A DNA stretch of 59,367 nt from Alistipes sp. (lineage in GTDB: Bacteria; Bacteroidota; Bacteroidia; Bacteroidales; Rikenellaceae), in contig JAFXFM010000020.1 in NCBI GenBank assembly GCA_017520545.1, positions 1 to 59,367 on the forward strand, read 5' to 3'. Below, piece after piece: positions 43,596 to 53,015 of this stretch. The notes below the pieces were generated by a model. That model worked only from the letters and a program-made list of their open reading frames with translations. It did no database searches and was not told the origin of the DNA. Positions within the stretch are counted from its first letter, which is position 1; each line of letters opens with the position of its first letter. The position numbers and the translations under genes were made by a program.

Positions 43596-44402
43596 CTATT
43601 GCAGGCGCACCACACGGAATCCGATATAGGTGGTTGCCAAGGTTGGTAAAACTTTGTCGCGAGTCCAAACGCAACACTTCCAATCTTCCCAACGCCAACT
43701 GCCTCCTCGCACAACGCGTCTTTCGCCGTGAGAAGGACCCTGAGGGTTTGTTCTGTTGTAATAGCTATATTCGCCATACCAATCTTTGCACCACTCTTGC
43801 AGGTTTCCACTCATATCGTAGAGTCCCAACTCGTTAGGGCGTTTACACCCTACGGGGTGGCATCTTGTGCCGCTATTGCTTCTGCACCACGCTACCATCT
43901 CAAGGTCGTAGCTATCTCCACCGCTATATCTGTATCCATAACTTCTCGCTCCACCACGAGCAGCATACTCCCATTGCGCCTCGGTTGGCAACTCGTATCT
44001 ACGACCCGTTATCTCACTAAGTCTGCGGCAGAATTCACGAGCCTCGGCATAGGATACATTATACATCGGATAGTTAGGGCCAACACCTCGCAATGGGCGA
44101 TCCTCACCCGATAGTCGCTCTGCCTTATAACGCTGTTCGTGAATTGTTGTTCCCATTATCTTCTCCCACTGAGCTTGGGTTACCTCGCACTCTCCAATCC
44201 AAAAACTATCAACCGTAACCGTGCGCTTACCTTCATAATCTACATCCGAGCCTTGACCATAGCTACCGCCTTCAACGTAGACCATATTCATATTCAAACC
44301 ACAGTAGGCGTTTTCGGTATAACCAAAAGCTTGCTGTTTAGATGCACATTGTGTGAATATCAACACCGCGAGCGTAAACAAAAAGATGTTTCTGTTCTTC
44401 AT
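43596..44402 (-). CDS. Formylglycine-generating-enzyme-like (SUMF1) lipoprotein
   Basis: A 268-residue lipoprotein (lipobox FTQC). The FGE-sulfatase fold shows MVYVEGGSYGQGS, EVTQAQWEKIMG, YNVSYAEAREFCRRLS, LPTEAQWEYAARGG, MSGNLQEWCKDWY and VVRGGSWRWED. FGE proper oxidises a sulfatase cysteine, but many family members, such as gliding protein GldK/J, are structural. The catalytic cysteines of true FGE are not obvious at their sites, so a structural role is more likely. The ATG at 44402 begins the signal peptide. Confidence 0.85.
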   Translation of the reverse strand: MKNRNIFLFTLAVLIFTQCASKQQAFGYTENAYCGLNMNMVYVEGGSYGQGSDVDYEGKRTVTVDSFWIGECEVTQAQWEKIMGTTIHEQRYKAERLSGEDRPLRGVGPNYPMYNVSYAEAREFCRRLSEITGRRYELPTEAQWEYAARGGARSYGYRYSGGDSYDLEMVAWCRSNSGTRCHPVGCKRPNELGLYDMSGNLQEWCKDWYGEYSYYNRTNPQGPSHGERRVVRGGSWRWEDWKCCVWTRDKVLPTLATTYIGFRVVRLQ

Positions 44403-44443
44403 AATTTTATGTTTAAGTGTTAGCATCAAGACTATCTATGTTG

Positions 44444-44474
44444 CAAATATAACTCTTTCAATCGTTTTATCAAA
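44444..44474 (-). promoter_or_regulatory. Promoter of the FGE-like gene
   Basis: Minus-strand -7 TATATTTG (44444-44451) and -33 TTTG (44471-44474) with 19 bases between. Confidence 0.85.
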
Positions 44475-44545
44475 GCATTTGTCCCATTTATAGGCCTCTT
44501 TCCGATAGATAATTTAATAATAGCGCTTTGATGCATTGCAGTGGC

Positions 44546-46093
44546 CTACTTTTTAGGCTCTAAAACGATGTATGGTACAATCATCTCTTCCATCGAAATA
44601 CCGCCGTGCTGGAAGGTGTCGCGGTAGTAGCGGATATAGCGATTTGCTTCGTTGGTGTAGACCAAGAAGTCGTTGTTGTAGGCAAAAATATAGCTCGACG
44701 AGAGGTTTGGCGCAGGCAACTGAACCTCCTCGGGACGGGTAATCTCGAACACCTCACGACTATCGTATGCGAGATTTCGCCCCATCTTATAGCGAAGATT
44801 GGTCGATGTTTCGCGGTCGCCCTTCACCTTCACAGGGTTGTCGATACGCACAGTGCCGTGATCGGAGGTGATAATCACTGTATGACCCCTCTCCGATAGC
44901 ATTTTAAGCAGGGTGAGCAGCTCCGAATGTTCGAACCACGAACGGGTAAGCGAACGGAACGACGCATCGTCCTCGGTGAGTTCGCGGATAACATCTGTTT
45001 CGGTGCGGGCGTGTGAGAGGATATCCAAGAAGTTGTATACGATAACCGAGAAGTCGGCATCGTAAACGTGTTGCATATTGTCGATTAGTCGGCGTCCCGC
45101 TTCGGGGCGAATAATTTTGTCGAACGACCACTTATATCCCTTGCCCGATTGCGCTATCTGACGCGCAAGGAACTCCTCCTCGTACTGGTTTTTTCCACCC
45201 TCCTCATTGTCGTTGAGCCACTTATTTGGCATCAATTTATCGATTGCCAACGGCATTAAACCGGCAAAAATTGCATTTCGGGCATACTGCGTAGCCGTAG
45301 GCAGAATCGCGCAGTAGAAGTCGTCCGTAGCCACATCGAAATAACCACGCAGGCTACCGCTTATGGCTCGCCATTGGTCGTAGCGGAAGTTGTCGATAAG
45401 AAGCAACGTTGTCTTCGAGTGGCTATCCACCACGGGGAAAATTTTGTTGCGCATAAGGGTATGCGACATTACCGGCGTAGTCTCGTCGCGCGAGTTTATC
45501 CACTCCTTGTAGTTTTTGCAGACAAAGCGTCCGAAGGTGTGGTTTGCCTCCGCCTTCTGGTGTTGGAGAATTTCGTGTATCGACTCGTCGCCACCCGACA
45601 ACTCTATATCCCAATTCACCAACTTTCGATATATCGCTGCCCACTGACGGAAGGTCGAGGCGTTGAGCATCGAGATAGCAATACGTCCAAATTCTGCCTG
45701 ATAGTCGGCGGTGGTCTTTTCGGTTACAAGTTGTTGAGAATGAACGTGTTTCTTGATAAGAGGCAGCATCTGCGAAGGGTGCACCGGCTTAACCAGATAG
45801 TCGGCAATCTTCGAGCCTATCGCCTTATCCATCAAATCCTCTTCCTCACTCTTCGTAACCATTATCACAGGCGTTGTAGGGCGAATATCTTTGATAAGAG
45901 GCAGCGTCTCCAATCCGGTCATTCCGGGCATCATCTCGTCCAGAATAATCACGTCGTACGCCTCCTCCGTAACCATATCTATCGCATCGTAACCATTGTT
46001 GCAGGTATCGACCTCATACCCCTTGCCTTGTAGGAGCATAATGTGCGGTTTCAGCAACTCGATTTCGTCATCAACCCAAAGAATTTTAACCAT
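44546..46093 (-). CDS. porX: PorX-type response regulator with PglZ domain
   Basis: A 515-residue two-part protein. The receiver domain has D8-D9, phospho-acceptor D52 (VIILDEMMPGMTG) and K102 (YLVKPVHP). The C-terminal PglZ-like alkaline-phosphatase-fold domain has LLLIDNFRYDQW, LPTATQYARNAIFAGLMP and IITSDHGTVRI. PorX works with the histidine kinase PorY in control of type IX secretion in Porphyromonas; it also occurs in Bacteroidetes without obvious T9SS genes nearby, as here. It starts 3 bases after the Nudix gene stop codon. Confidence 0.92.
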   Translation of the reverse strand: MVKILWVDDEIELLKPHIMLLQGKGYEVDTCNNGYDAIDMVTEEAYDVIILDEMMPGMTGLETLPLIKDIRPTTPVIMVTKSEEEDLMDKAIGSKIADYLVKPVHPSQMLPLIKKHVHSQQLVTEKTTADYQAEFGRIAISMLNASTFRQWAAIYRKLVNWDIELSGGDESIHEILQHQKAEANHTFGRFVCKNYKEWINSRDETTPVMSHTLMRNKIFPVVDSHSKTTLLLIDNFRYDQWRAISGSLRGYFDVATDDFYCAILPTATQYARNAIFAGLMPLAIDKLMPNKWLNDNEEGGKNQYEEEFLARQIAQSGKGYKWSFDKIIRPEAGRRLIDNMQHVYDADFSVIVYNFLDILSHARTETDVIRELTEDDASFRSLTRSWFEHSELLTLLKMLSERGHTVIITSDHGTVRIDNPVKVKGDRETSTNLRYKMGRNLAYDSREVFEITRPEEVQLPAPNLSSSYIFAYNNDFLVYTNEANRYIRYYRDTFQHGGISMEEMIVPYIVLEPKK

Positions 46094-46096
46094 AGT

Positions 46097-46687
46097 CTAT
46101 CTGTTTTTCTCGGCAAAAACGTTTCGTATCGTAGGATATGTTGCGCGCAGATTCTCCTCGACCTCCTCGGGGCTGCACCACTTTGCAATGGCAATATCCT
46201 CCTCCTGCTGGGGTTTTGTCGGGCAACTCTTCGCCGAAAGCAGATACCACGACGTCTGCTTCAACTCCCACACTCCATAAACGCCATAGGCGTGCATCGT
46301 ATTGCACAAAAAGCGAACAATTTTTGCCCCTTCGACACCCGTCTCCTCGGCAACTTCGCGCACTGCACACACCTCGGCACTCTCACCCTCGTCGATATGC
46401 CCCTTCGGCAAATCCCAATGGCGGTAGCAATATATCATCAGCGTTTCACCCCTCTCATTCTCAACCAAGCCACCCGCTGCTTCAACATACTTGAATTCGC
46501 TCATCAACGACTCGGTGTAGTACTCTATCATCGCGTCAATAACGACGATTGTATTGTTGGTTTCGAAAATTTTGAGTACATTCGCCCTTGAAAGTTCGGA
46601 CGAAGGCATACGGTAAGCACCCTCGATATCCACTGAAGAGTCGGTGAGAACCAACAGATTATGTCCAAAATATATATCTGTACGCAT
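46097..46687 (-). CDS. Nudix hydrolase
   Basis: A 196-residue enzyme that cleaves nucleoside diphosphates linked to another group. The Nudix box is complete: [20 protein letters not shown] then TGV (about residues 105-127). About 60 extra residues precede the Nudix fold. It is cotranscribed with porX, 3 bases upstream of it, a link that may be functional (nucleotide signalling) or chance. Confidence 0.93.
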   Translation of the reverse strand: MRTDIYFGHNLLVLTDSSVDIEGAYRMPSSELSRANVLKIFETNNTIVVIDAMIEYYTESLMSEFKYVEAAGGLVENERGETLMIYCYRHWDLPKGHIDEGESAEVCAVREVAEETGVEGAKIVRFLCNTMHAYGVYGVWELKQTSWYLLSAKSCPTKPQQEEDIAIAKWCSPEEVEENLRATYPTIRNVFAEKNR

Positions 46688-46710
46688 TGTCTATTCGGTT
46701 TTGAGCATTA

Positions 46711-46718
46711 CAAAGATA
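46711..46718 (-). promoter_or_regulatory. -7 box of the Nudix-porX operon
   Basis: Minus-strand TATCTTTG 24 bases before the Nudix start codon. The -33 element is weak. Confidence 0.5.
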
Positions 46719-46742
46719 GAAATTTTAAGTCAAATATAGGTT

Positions 46743-48848
46743 ATGAAAAAACTATTTATTGCTATGGCATTGCTACTTTCAGGCTTTGTAGGGTGCAATA
46801 AGGCGCCCGAATCCCTCGTTATCGACAACGCATTGACCGCCGAGGAGATTGCTGCGGCACGCCTCACTCCCGAGGTTATGTGGAAGATGAGCCGCATCGG
46901 AGAACACGCACTCTCGCCCGACGGCACAACACTTCTCTACACCCTTACCCGTTACAATATGGAGGAGAACAGAGGTGTTACCGTAATTGTGAGCCACAAT
47001 ATGACGACAGGTGAAGAGAAACACCTCACCGACACCTCCTCAACCTCCGTTTCTCCCGTTTGGAGCACCGATGGTACGTCGATTTGGTTCGCATCGAACC
47101 GCAGTGGCGATATGCAGTTATGGCGTATGAAGGCGGACGGCAGCAACCCCGTACAAATTTCAAAAATAGAGGGCGGCATCGAGGGTTTCGGCATAGCACC
47201 CGACGAAAAGCACATATACTACACGCAGTTTGTTCACGCCAAGGATATCAACTCGGCGGACGTTTATGGCGATATGGCAAAGTCAAAGGCACGCATCTAT
47301 GACGATTTGATGGTGCGCCATTGGGACTATTGGGATAAAGGCGACTATCTCCACATCTTCGTTGCAGACCTCTCTGCCGAGGGTGTCGGCAAGGGCACCG
47401 ATATCGTAGGCAGCGAGGCGGCCTGGGACACTCCGCTTGCGCCATACTTCGACCACGCCGAGATTTCGTGGAGTCCTGATGGAAAGCAACTCGCCTACAC
47501 CTGCAAACCGCTCGCTGGCAAGGATTACGCCGTATCGACCGACTCGGACATCTATATCTATAACCTCGAAAGTGGCAAAACCAAGAATATCTGCAAAGAG
47601 AGCAAGACGTTCCCGTTTGTGGGCTACGACAAGTATCCTGTTTGGTCGCCAAAGGGCGATAAAATCGCTTTCCGTTCGCAGGAGCGTGCCGGCAATGAGT
47701 CGGACAAGGAGCGACTTATGGTTTACGATGCTCTTTCGGGTGAGGTGAAATATCTCACCAATGAGTTCGACTACCACGCTACAAATGTGGTGTGGGATGG
47801 AGAAGATATACTATACTTTATCTCCCCTATCGAGGCTACGCACCAGATTTGCAGCGTAAAGGCTGACGGAACAGGCAAGGTTAAGGTTCTGACCAAGGGC
47901 GATCACGACATCAATTCGTTCGAGATTAACGGTGGTCGTTGCGTAGGCTCGGTAATGACTATCTCAATGGCTCCGGAACTCTTTGAGTTCGACCTTGCGG
48001 AGGGCTCAATGTCGAAAATTACAACCGTAAACGATTTTGTCTATAACAATATCAAGATGGGTGAGGTACAGAAACGTTGGGTTAAGACTACTGACGGCAA
48101 ACAGATGCTTACGTGGGTTATTCTTCCTCCTGATTTCGACGAGAACAAAAAGTATCCTACTTTGCTCTACTGTCAGGGTGGTCCGCAGAGCACCGTATCG
48201 CAATTTTGGAGTTATAGGTGGAATTTCCAACTTATGGCGGCACAGGGCTACGTCGTAGTAGCGCCGAACCGCAGAGGTGTACCATCTTTTGGTCAGGAGT
48301 GGCTCGACCAGATTTCGGGCGACTATTCGGGACAAAATATCCGCGACTACCTTTCGGCTATCGACGATGTGGCAAAGGAGAAGTGGTGCGACAAGGAGCG
48401 ATTGGGCTGTGTTGGTGCTTCGTATGGCGGTTATTCGGTGTTCTATCTTGCGGGACACCACGAGAAGCGATTTAAGGCGTTTATCGCCCACTGCGGCATT
48501 TATAATTTCGAGTCGATGTATGGACATACCGAGGAGTTGTTCTTTGTGAATAACGATTACGGAGGCTCATATTGGGATACTACAAATAAGACGGCTGTGC
48601 GCTCCTATGCCAACTCGCCACACAAGGCGGTTGCGAAGTGGGACACGCCGATTTTGATTATCACGGGCGAGCGCGACTACCGCATACCATACACCCAATC
48701 GTTGGAGGCATTTACGGCTGCGAAAATGCGAGGTATACCCGCCCGATTGGTATCGTTCGAAAACGAGGCGCACCAAGTTTTCAAACCTCAAAACTCGTTG
48801 GTTTGGAACCGTGAATTTTTCAATTGGCTCGACAACTACCTGAAATAG
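46743..48848 (+). CDS. S9-family prolyl oligopeptidase (lipoprotein)
   Basis: A 701-residue lipid-anchored peptidase (lipobox GFVGC). The N-terminal beta-propeller contains WSTDGTSIWFASNRSGDMQL and similar WSPDGK blades; the C-terminal alpha/beta hydrolase holds the triad S560 (GASYGGYS), D645 (ITGERDYRIP) and H677 (NEAHQVF). The type is dipeptidyl or acylaminoacyl peptidase; peptides from the gut lumen are the likely substrates. It ends at a strong terminator that also marks the edge of the accessory region. Confidence 0.95.
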   Translation: MKKLFIAMALLLSGFVGCNKAPESLVIDNALTAEEIAAARLTPEVMWKMSRIGEHALSPDGTTLLYTLTRYNMEENRGVTVIVSHNMTTGEEKHLTDTSSTSVSPVWSTDGTSIWFASNRSGDMQLWRMKADGSNPVQISKIEGGIEGFGIAPDEKHIYYTQFVHAKDINSADVYGDMAKSKARIYDDLMVRHWDYWDKGDYLHIFVADLSAEGVGKGTDIVGSEAAWDTPLAPYFDHAEISWSPDGKQLAYTCKPLAGKDYAVSTDSDIYIYNLESGKTKNICKESKTFPFVGYDKYPVWSPKGDKIAFRSQERAGNESDKERLMVYDALSGEVKYLTNEFDYHATNVVWDGEDILYFISPIEATHQICSVKADGTGKVKVLTKGDHDINSFEINGGRCVGSVMTISMAPELFEFDLAEGSMSKITTVNDFVYNNIKMGEVQKRWVKTTDGKQMLTWVILPPDFDENKKYPTLLYCQGGPQSTVSQFWSYRWNFQLMAAQGYVVVAPNRRGVPSFGQEWLDQISGDYSGQNIRDYLSAIDDVAKEKWCDKERLGCVGASYGGYSVFYLAGHHEKRFKAFIAHCGIYNFESMYGHTEELFFVNNDYGGSYWDTTNKTAVRSYANSPHKAVAKWDTPILIITGERDYRIPYTQSLEAFTAAKMRGIPARLVSFENEAHQVFKPQNSLVWNREFFNWLDNYLK

Positions 48849-48857
48849 AGATATAGG

Positions 48858-48888
48858 GCCTGCCTAACAATCAGAAGGTTAGGCAGGC
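48858..48888 (+). terminator. Terminator of the S9 peptidase gene
   Basis: An 11-bp perfect stem GCCTGCCTAAC / GTTAGGCAGGC with a 9-nt loop, followed by TTATTTGTTTTT. Confidence 0.92.
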
Positions 48889-49264
48889 TTATTTGTTTTT
48901 GTGGATTTGGTACACAAAATTTCTATAATCGAAAAGCTCAAAAGTTTCGATAAATCGCATTATGCAGCGCAGATTTGCTATAAATAGAGGCTTGCCGGCC
49001 TCATATCGCTTGTGTTAGCATTATTCGCCCTGTGATTATCGTTATCTGTCTGACCGTGGATTTATGAGGAGTTGTTCGATGATGACTCGGACAACACCTC
49101 GCACAACAACACTCGCGACTACGATTCGCCATACGATTACGATGATTATGAGGAGGATTATTGATGATTCTCTACTCTTTGTATTGAAATTATGTTTAAC
49201 TTTGGTAAAGATTTGCCCTCATTATAAATTGTTAAATTTTCACAATTGATTTTGTTGTATAAAT
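48889..49264. other. Intergenic stretch with a possible gene remnant
   Basis: No intact gene. Positions 49054-49164 form an open frame ending PWIYEELFDDDSDNTSHN, then NTRDYDSPYDYDDYEEDY and a stop, with a stop just before it. The acidic C-terminus looks like the tail of a lost gene. Base composition turns more AT-rich to the right. Confidence 0.45.
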
Positions 49265-49993
49265 ATGTTGCTTTCAACTATGACATACAAAGAGATGTAC
49301 GACCATCTCTCAAAAGATTTGAACAAAATCCAAATTAAAAAGGATTGCCTACTTCCAAAAGCAATCAAAGAGTTCAAAAAGGCAAAACGCTTTCCTATTT
49401 ATAAGTGGCACGAATACACTATTCCTGCCACACAAAACAAGTATATGATTTTCTTTTATGTAGGTCATAGGGCCTTGATAGAGAAACCATATGTAGGGCA
49501 CTGTGCCATTGTTTTTGAGAAAAACAAAAGATTTATTATGCAGTTAATTGCAGGAGGATACAAGCTTACCGAAGACTCTCCTGAGATACTCATCCGCCAA
49601 ATACACACATACTCTAGTCACTTTTTTGAACGATACAACGAAAGAATACTAAAAAATAAATCTCTAAGCGCAAACGATATTGCTTGTATATTTCTATCTA
49701 GAAATCAAGAAAGAATGCCAATAAAAATGAATAGCAATATAAATAAGCACATTGAAGGGTATGGCGATAGTGCAAAGTTTGGATATAGAGTACGAGATGG
49801 TTTTTGTTTTGCGAGAGAAGCCGTACAAGGGACTGTTAGCGAGGATGGAGATAGACACAAGGATAAGATTGATGCAATGATGGTAATGTATACGACTTTT
49901 ATGAATGAATCTGATATGAATAAATCACAAATATCTGCCATTAACAAAGAACATATTCGTATTTGGTTACAACATATCCAATATATACACTAG
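49265..49993 (+). CDS. Unknown AT-rich accessory protein
   Basis: A 242-residue protein without signal peptide or membrane helices, of a family I do not recognise. Notable are GHCAIVFEKNKRFIMQLI, the conserved-looking YSSHFFERYNERILKNK and FGYRVRDGFCFAREA. Its codon use is AT-rich, unlike the genes to the left, which suggests recent acquisition. The start may be 49265 or the ATG at 49280 (MTYKEMYDHLSKD). An HNH-domain gene follows after 58 bases. A defence or mobile-element role is possible but not shown. Confidence 0.7.
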   Translation: MLLSTMTYKEMYDHLSKDLNKIQIKKDCLLPKAIKEFKKAKRFPIYKWHEYTIPATQNKYMIFFYVGHRALIEKPYVGHCAIVFEKNKRFIMQLIAGGYKLTEDSPEILIRQIHTYSSHFFERYNERILKNKSLSANDIACIFLSRNQERMPIKMNSNINKHIEGYGDSAKFGYRVRDGFCFAREAVQGTVSEDGDRHKDKIDAMMVMYTTFMNESDMNKSQISAINKEHIRIWLQHIQYIH

Positions 49994-50051
49994 CAAGCAA
50001 AAGACGGAGTTGTTACACTGACATTAGAAAAATAAAAAGTATCATAATTAT

Positions 50052-51239
50052 ATGATTAACGACTATAAAGAGGTTAAAGAGTGTATTTACAAAGATGAAC
50101 ACTACTCGGTACGTGATAATGGTGCGATATTTCGTCATAGACGAGAAGGTCGCAAAATGCGTATAGATGATGGGAGGTGGACTTTTGGAATAAAAAATTC
50201 CAAAACGGGTTATATGTTAATTGGTCAGCATAGAGTACATATAATTGTCGCTACTGCATTTCTTGGTGCGCGAGATTCCAAAGTCTATGTTGTTGATCAT
50301 ATAGATACTAATCGTTGCAATAATCGAGTAGAAAATTTGCGTTGGTTTACTCGGTTGGAGAATGCTTTGAATAATGAGATTACTAAAAATAAGATAATAT
50401 ACATTTGTGGTAGCATAGAGGCTTTTGTTGAAAATCCGAATATTTTGCGAGAAAGACTTAATCAGGTCAAGGAACCTTCATTGGAGTGGATGCGAACTGT
50501 AACTCCAAATGAAGCTAAAGCAGCATATGACAATGTGAGAAAATATTGGGCAGAGCAAGCTAAAATGCCAAAACCTCTAGCCGGCAGTAAGCTAAATGAA
50601 GGTATATATACAGCCGTCAATCAGAAGCAGGCGAAAACTATTAACAGCGCAGATGTGATTGTAGCAGATGGTAGCCAATCTGATTTCATTATATCTAATG
50701 AAGAATGGGAACAAATGACAAGGTCCTTGATAAGACCTGACGCTGCACCGACCATTGTACAAAATGAGATAGAGAATAATACAACGGAGAATGTTGTAAA
50801 AGCGACCGAAGAGGTAGTCTACAACCTTGTTAAAGCTAAATCACCAGAAACTGCTTGGCAAATGAATTGGAAAACTCCAACAGACTTTTTGTGCTGCCCT
50901 ACATCAATTGGAGATAATCCTATTGCAGAGTATTTTGATCGTTTAGTGGTAGGTAATGATTACAACTCTACATCGTATTACGGAGAAAGCGAGCCATCAT
51001 CCATTCAGCAATTGATTGAAAAAGCACTAATAGCTGCTGATAATACTATTGTTGTCATTAGCTACAATAAGAGATTTGCCATAAAACCTTATGCTCTTTC
51101 TAAAATCTCATTTAGAGATGGAATGTTTATCCACGAAAGTCTAGGAACATTTTTCGAAGAAGATGGAGTAAGAAAGTGTTTCACACTAGCGCAAGGTTTA
51201 GAATGGACTGGAGAAGATCCGTTTGATGATTATTGTTAG
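50052..51239 (+). CDS. HNH endonuclease-domain protein with long C-terminal region
   Basis: A 395-residue protein. Residues about 10-115 resemble phage-type HNH homing nucleases: YSVRDNGAIFRHRREGRKMR, then YVVDHIDTNRCNNRVENLRW, where DH, N and the final N line up with the HNH signature. The C-terminal 280 residues are unrelated, with ETAWQMNWKTPTDFLCCP near residue 275. Its AT-rich composition matches the gene before it. It could be a selfish nuclease or part of a small defence unit. Confidence 0.78.
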   Translation: MINDYKEVKECIYKDEHYSVRDNGAIFRHRREGRKMRIDDGRWTFGIKNSKTGYMLIGQHRVHIIVATAFLGARDSKVYVVDHIDTNRCNNRVENLRWFTRLENALNNEITKNKIIYICGSIEAFVENPNILRERLNQVKEPSLEWMRTVTPNEAKAAYDNVRKYWAEQAKMPKPLAGSKLNEGIYTAVNQKQAKTINSADVIVADGSQSDFIISNEEWEQMTRSLIRPDAAPTIVQNEIENNTTENVVKATEEVVYNLVKAKSPETAWQMNWKTPTDFLCCPTSIGDNPIAEYFDRLVVGNDYNSTSYYGESEPSSIQQLIEKALIAADNTIVVISYNKRFAIKPYALSKISFRDGMFIHESLGTFFEEDGVRKCFTLAQGLEWTGEDPFDDYC

Positions 51240-51264
51240 TTTATGAGTAGTTAATATATTTCCC

Positions 51265-51489
51265 ATGCTCGCCTACACCTACATATCCCACGGCAAGTTC
51301 GAGTTGATCGATAAGCCGAAGCTCAAGTTGCAAGGCCCTCGTGATGTCATTGTGCGCATTACGCTCGGCAGTATCTGCACCAGCGACCTGCATATCAAGC
51401 ACGGCAGTGTGTCCCGTGCCGTGCCCGGCATAACCGTTGGTCACGAGATGGTTGGCGTCGTTGAGGAGGTCGGCTCCGAGGTGAAAGGT
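51265..51489 (+). pseudogene. Truncated zinc-dependent alcohol dehydrogenase
   Basis: The N-terminal 75 residues match an ADH (MLAYTYISHGKFELIDKPKL, VIVRITLGSICTSDLHIKHG, VPGITVGHEMVGVVEEVGSE). The catalytic cysteine and the GHE are present. After VKG the sequence stops resembling the family and ends in a stop codon at 51531. The remaining 270 or so residues, including the NAD-binding domain, are missing. Confidence 0.85.
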
Positions 51490-51793
51490 CAGTCGCTTCT
51501 CAATGCCGCAAAAAGTCGTAACCTTTTTTGAGAATTTGAAAAGTTGGTCACACACTTCTCTCTTCGTTTGGAATTGGATTGCTGGGGAGAATAGAATTGC
51601 ATCGGATTTCACCCGATTTTATCGGATTGCAAAGTGCGTAACCCGCAGAATTTGGCTGGGAATAATATTTTCGGAATTATATAGTTTAGTGTCGTGAAAA
51701 CATTGTCATTCCGAAGGAGCGTAGCGACTGTGGGAATCTCCCGCTTTTTAATTAAAAACAATAACGAAGATTGTCCTTTGTGTCTTTTTTTAT
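51490..51793. other. Non-coding scar region downstream of the broken dehydrogenase
   Basis: No gene is visible. It contains GTCATTCCGAAGGAGCGTAG and GTGGGAATCTCCCGC (about 51704-51744), wording of the kind found in Bacteroidetes intergenic repeats. It probably holds debris of past insertions. Confidence 0.45.
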
Positions 51794-51824
51794 TTTGATT
51801 TATTAAATCTTTTTACTAAATTTG
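51794..51824 (+). promoter_or_regulatory. Promoter of the 356-residue lipoprotein
   Basis: -33 TTTG (51794-51797) and -7 TAAATTTG (51817-51824), 19 bases apart; a full consensus match. It leaves an untranslated leader of about 90 bases. Confidence 0.85.
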
Positions 51825-51923
51825 CATTATAGAAAAATGCGTTGCAGATGCCGTATAACGGTGGTTTTTTACAATTTGTAACTAAAAGTACACTTTTCAA
51901 TAATAAATTAAAATCAAAATGCT

Positions 51924-52994
51924 ATGAAAAAAAATCTACTTTCAATGTTAATGCTTGGTGCAGCAATGTTGTTTGCTTGCTGTACACCAAACGATGGTAA
52001 TGATGTCAATGGTGGCGACGACAACAAGGTTACTTTCGCTGTTGGAACCGCAAATATCACACACTCTTCGGTGGATGTTACCATCACCCCTAACGATGCC
52101 GAGACTTGGTGGTTTGCAACGCTTTATAGCGAGAATGACCTCACCACTTACGCAGAGGGCAATGCGTTGACTGCTATCACTAACGAGGTTGATTTGCACT
52201 TGAGTGTTGTTAATGCATACAACGAGGGCGTTTCTGAGAGTGAGAAGCGAGACCTCTTGACATTCGGATTCGACGATATTATTAAGGGTTCAGCTACTTT
52301 GACAGCATCGTATCTTTTGCCTGAAACCCCTTATGTTGTAATCGTAGCAGAGGTTAATGGCAATGGTCTTGCATCTCAAGAGGTAACAACACATAAGTTC
52401 ACAACTCTTGCTCGTCCGGTTGGCAACACCACCGTTTTCGTTCCTCAGATGGCAACAGTTCAGTGCTTGGGCGATCTTTATGGTGCTGAGTCAAACGATA
52501 TTATGTTAAATCTCTTTGCAGTAAATGAGAATGGCAATGTTACAAATATTTCTCTTGAGTACTTTACCGAACTTGACAATCACGATGGCGTAGGTTCATT
52601 TGTTCCTGATTACGAATATACCTTCGCAGCTGGCACATTCTGCCCAGGTGAGTATTACGATGGTTATTTGTATCCAGCATACTATGTTGAAATGAATCCG
52701 GAGACCGAGGAGTATGTTGCAATGGCAGCTCTTGTTGATGGTACAATATCTGTAACAAAGGAGGGTTCTGAGTACACCATTAACGCCTCATTGACAAGCG
52801 AGGATGGAGATGTTTACAAAGTGGAGAACTATAAATACTCTCTTAGCGAGGATACTTATTACGACGAGTGCAATGGTGCTGCTTTGTTGAAGTTGTCAAA
52901 CAAGAAGAAAAACAATCGTTCAATCAAGGTTGCTAACCCTGCAACAAAGGTGTTGAAGGTTGGACATCTCGGAGCAAAAGCTATCCGTAGATAG
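51924..52994 (+). CDS. Bacteroidetes surface lipoprotein of unknown function
   Basis: A 356-residue lipoprotein (signal MKKNLLSMLMLGAAMLFACC, cysteine lipobox). After an Asp/Gly-rich spacer (NDGNDVNGGDDN), which can act as a surface-export signal, a fibronectin-III-like strand follows (ANITHSSVDVTITPNDAETW), then a beta-rich domain (about 150-310) and a basic tail (KKKNNRSIKV). No enzyme motif is visible. It has its own promoter and is followed by a long inverted repeat. Confidence 0.8.
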   Translation: MKKNLLSMLMLGAAMLFACCTPNDGNDVNGGDDNKVTFAVGTANITHSSVDVTITPNDAETWWFATLYSENDLTTYAEGNALTAITNEVDLHLSVVNAYNEGVSESEKRDLLTFGFDDIIKGSATLTASYLLPETPYVVIVAEVNGNGLASQEVTTHKFTTLARPVGNTTVFVPQMATVQCLGDLYGAESNDIMLNLFAVNENGNVTNISLEYFTELDNHDGVGSFVPDYEYTFAAGTFCPGEYYDGYLYPAYYVEMNPETEEYVAMAALVDGTISVTKEGSEYTINASLTSEDGDVYKVENYKYSLSEDTYYDECNGAALLKLSNKKKNNRSIKVANPATKVLKVGHLGAKAIRR

Positions 52995-53015
52995 CCTTCA
53001 TAAGTATAATTCCAT

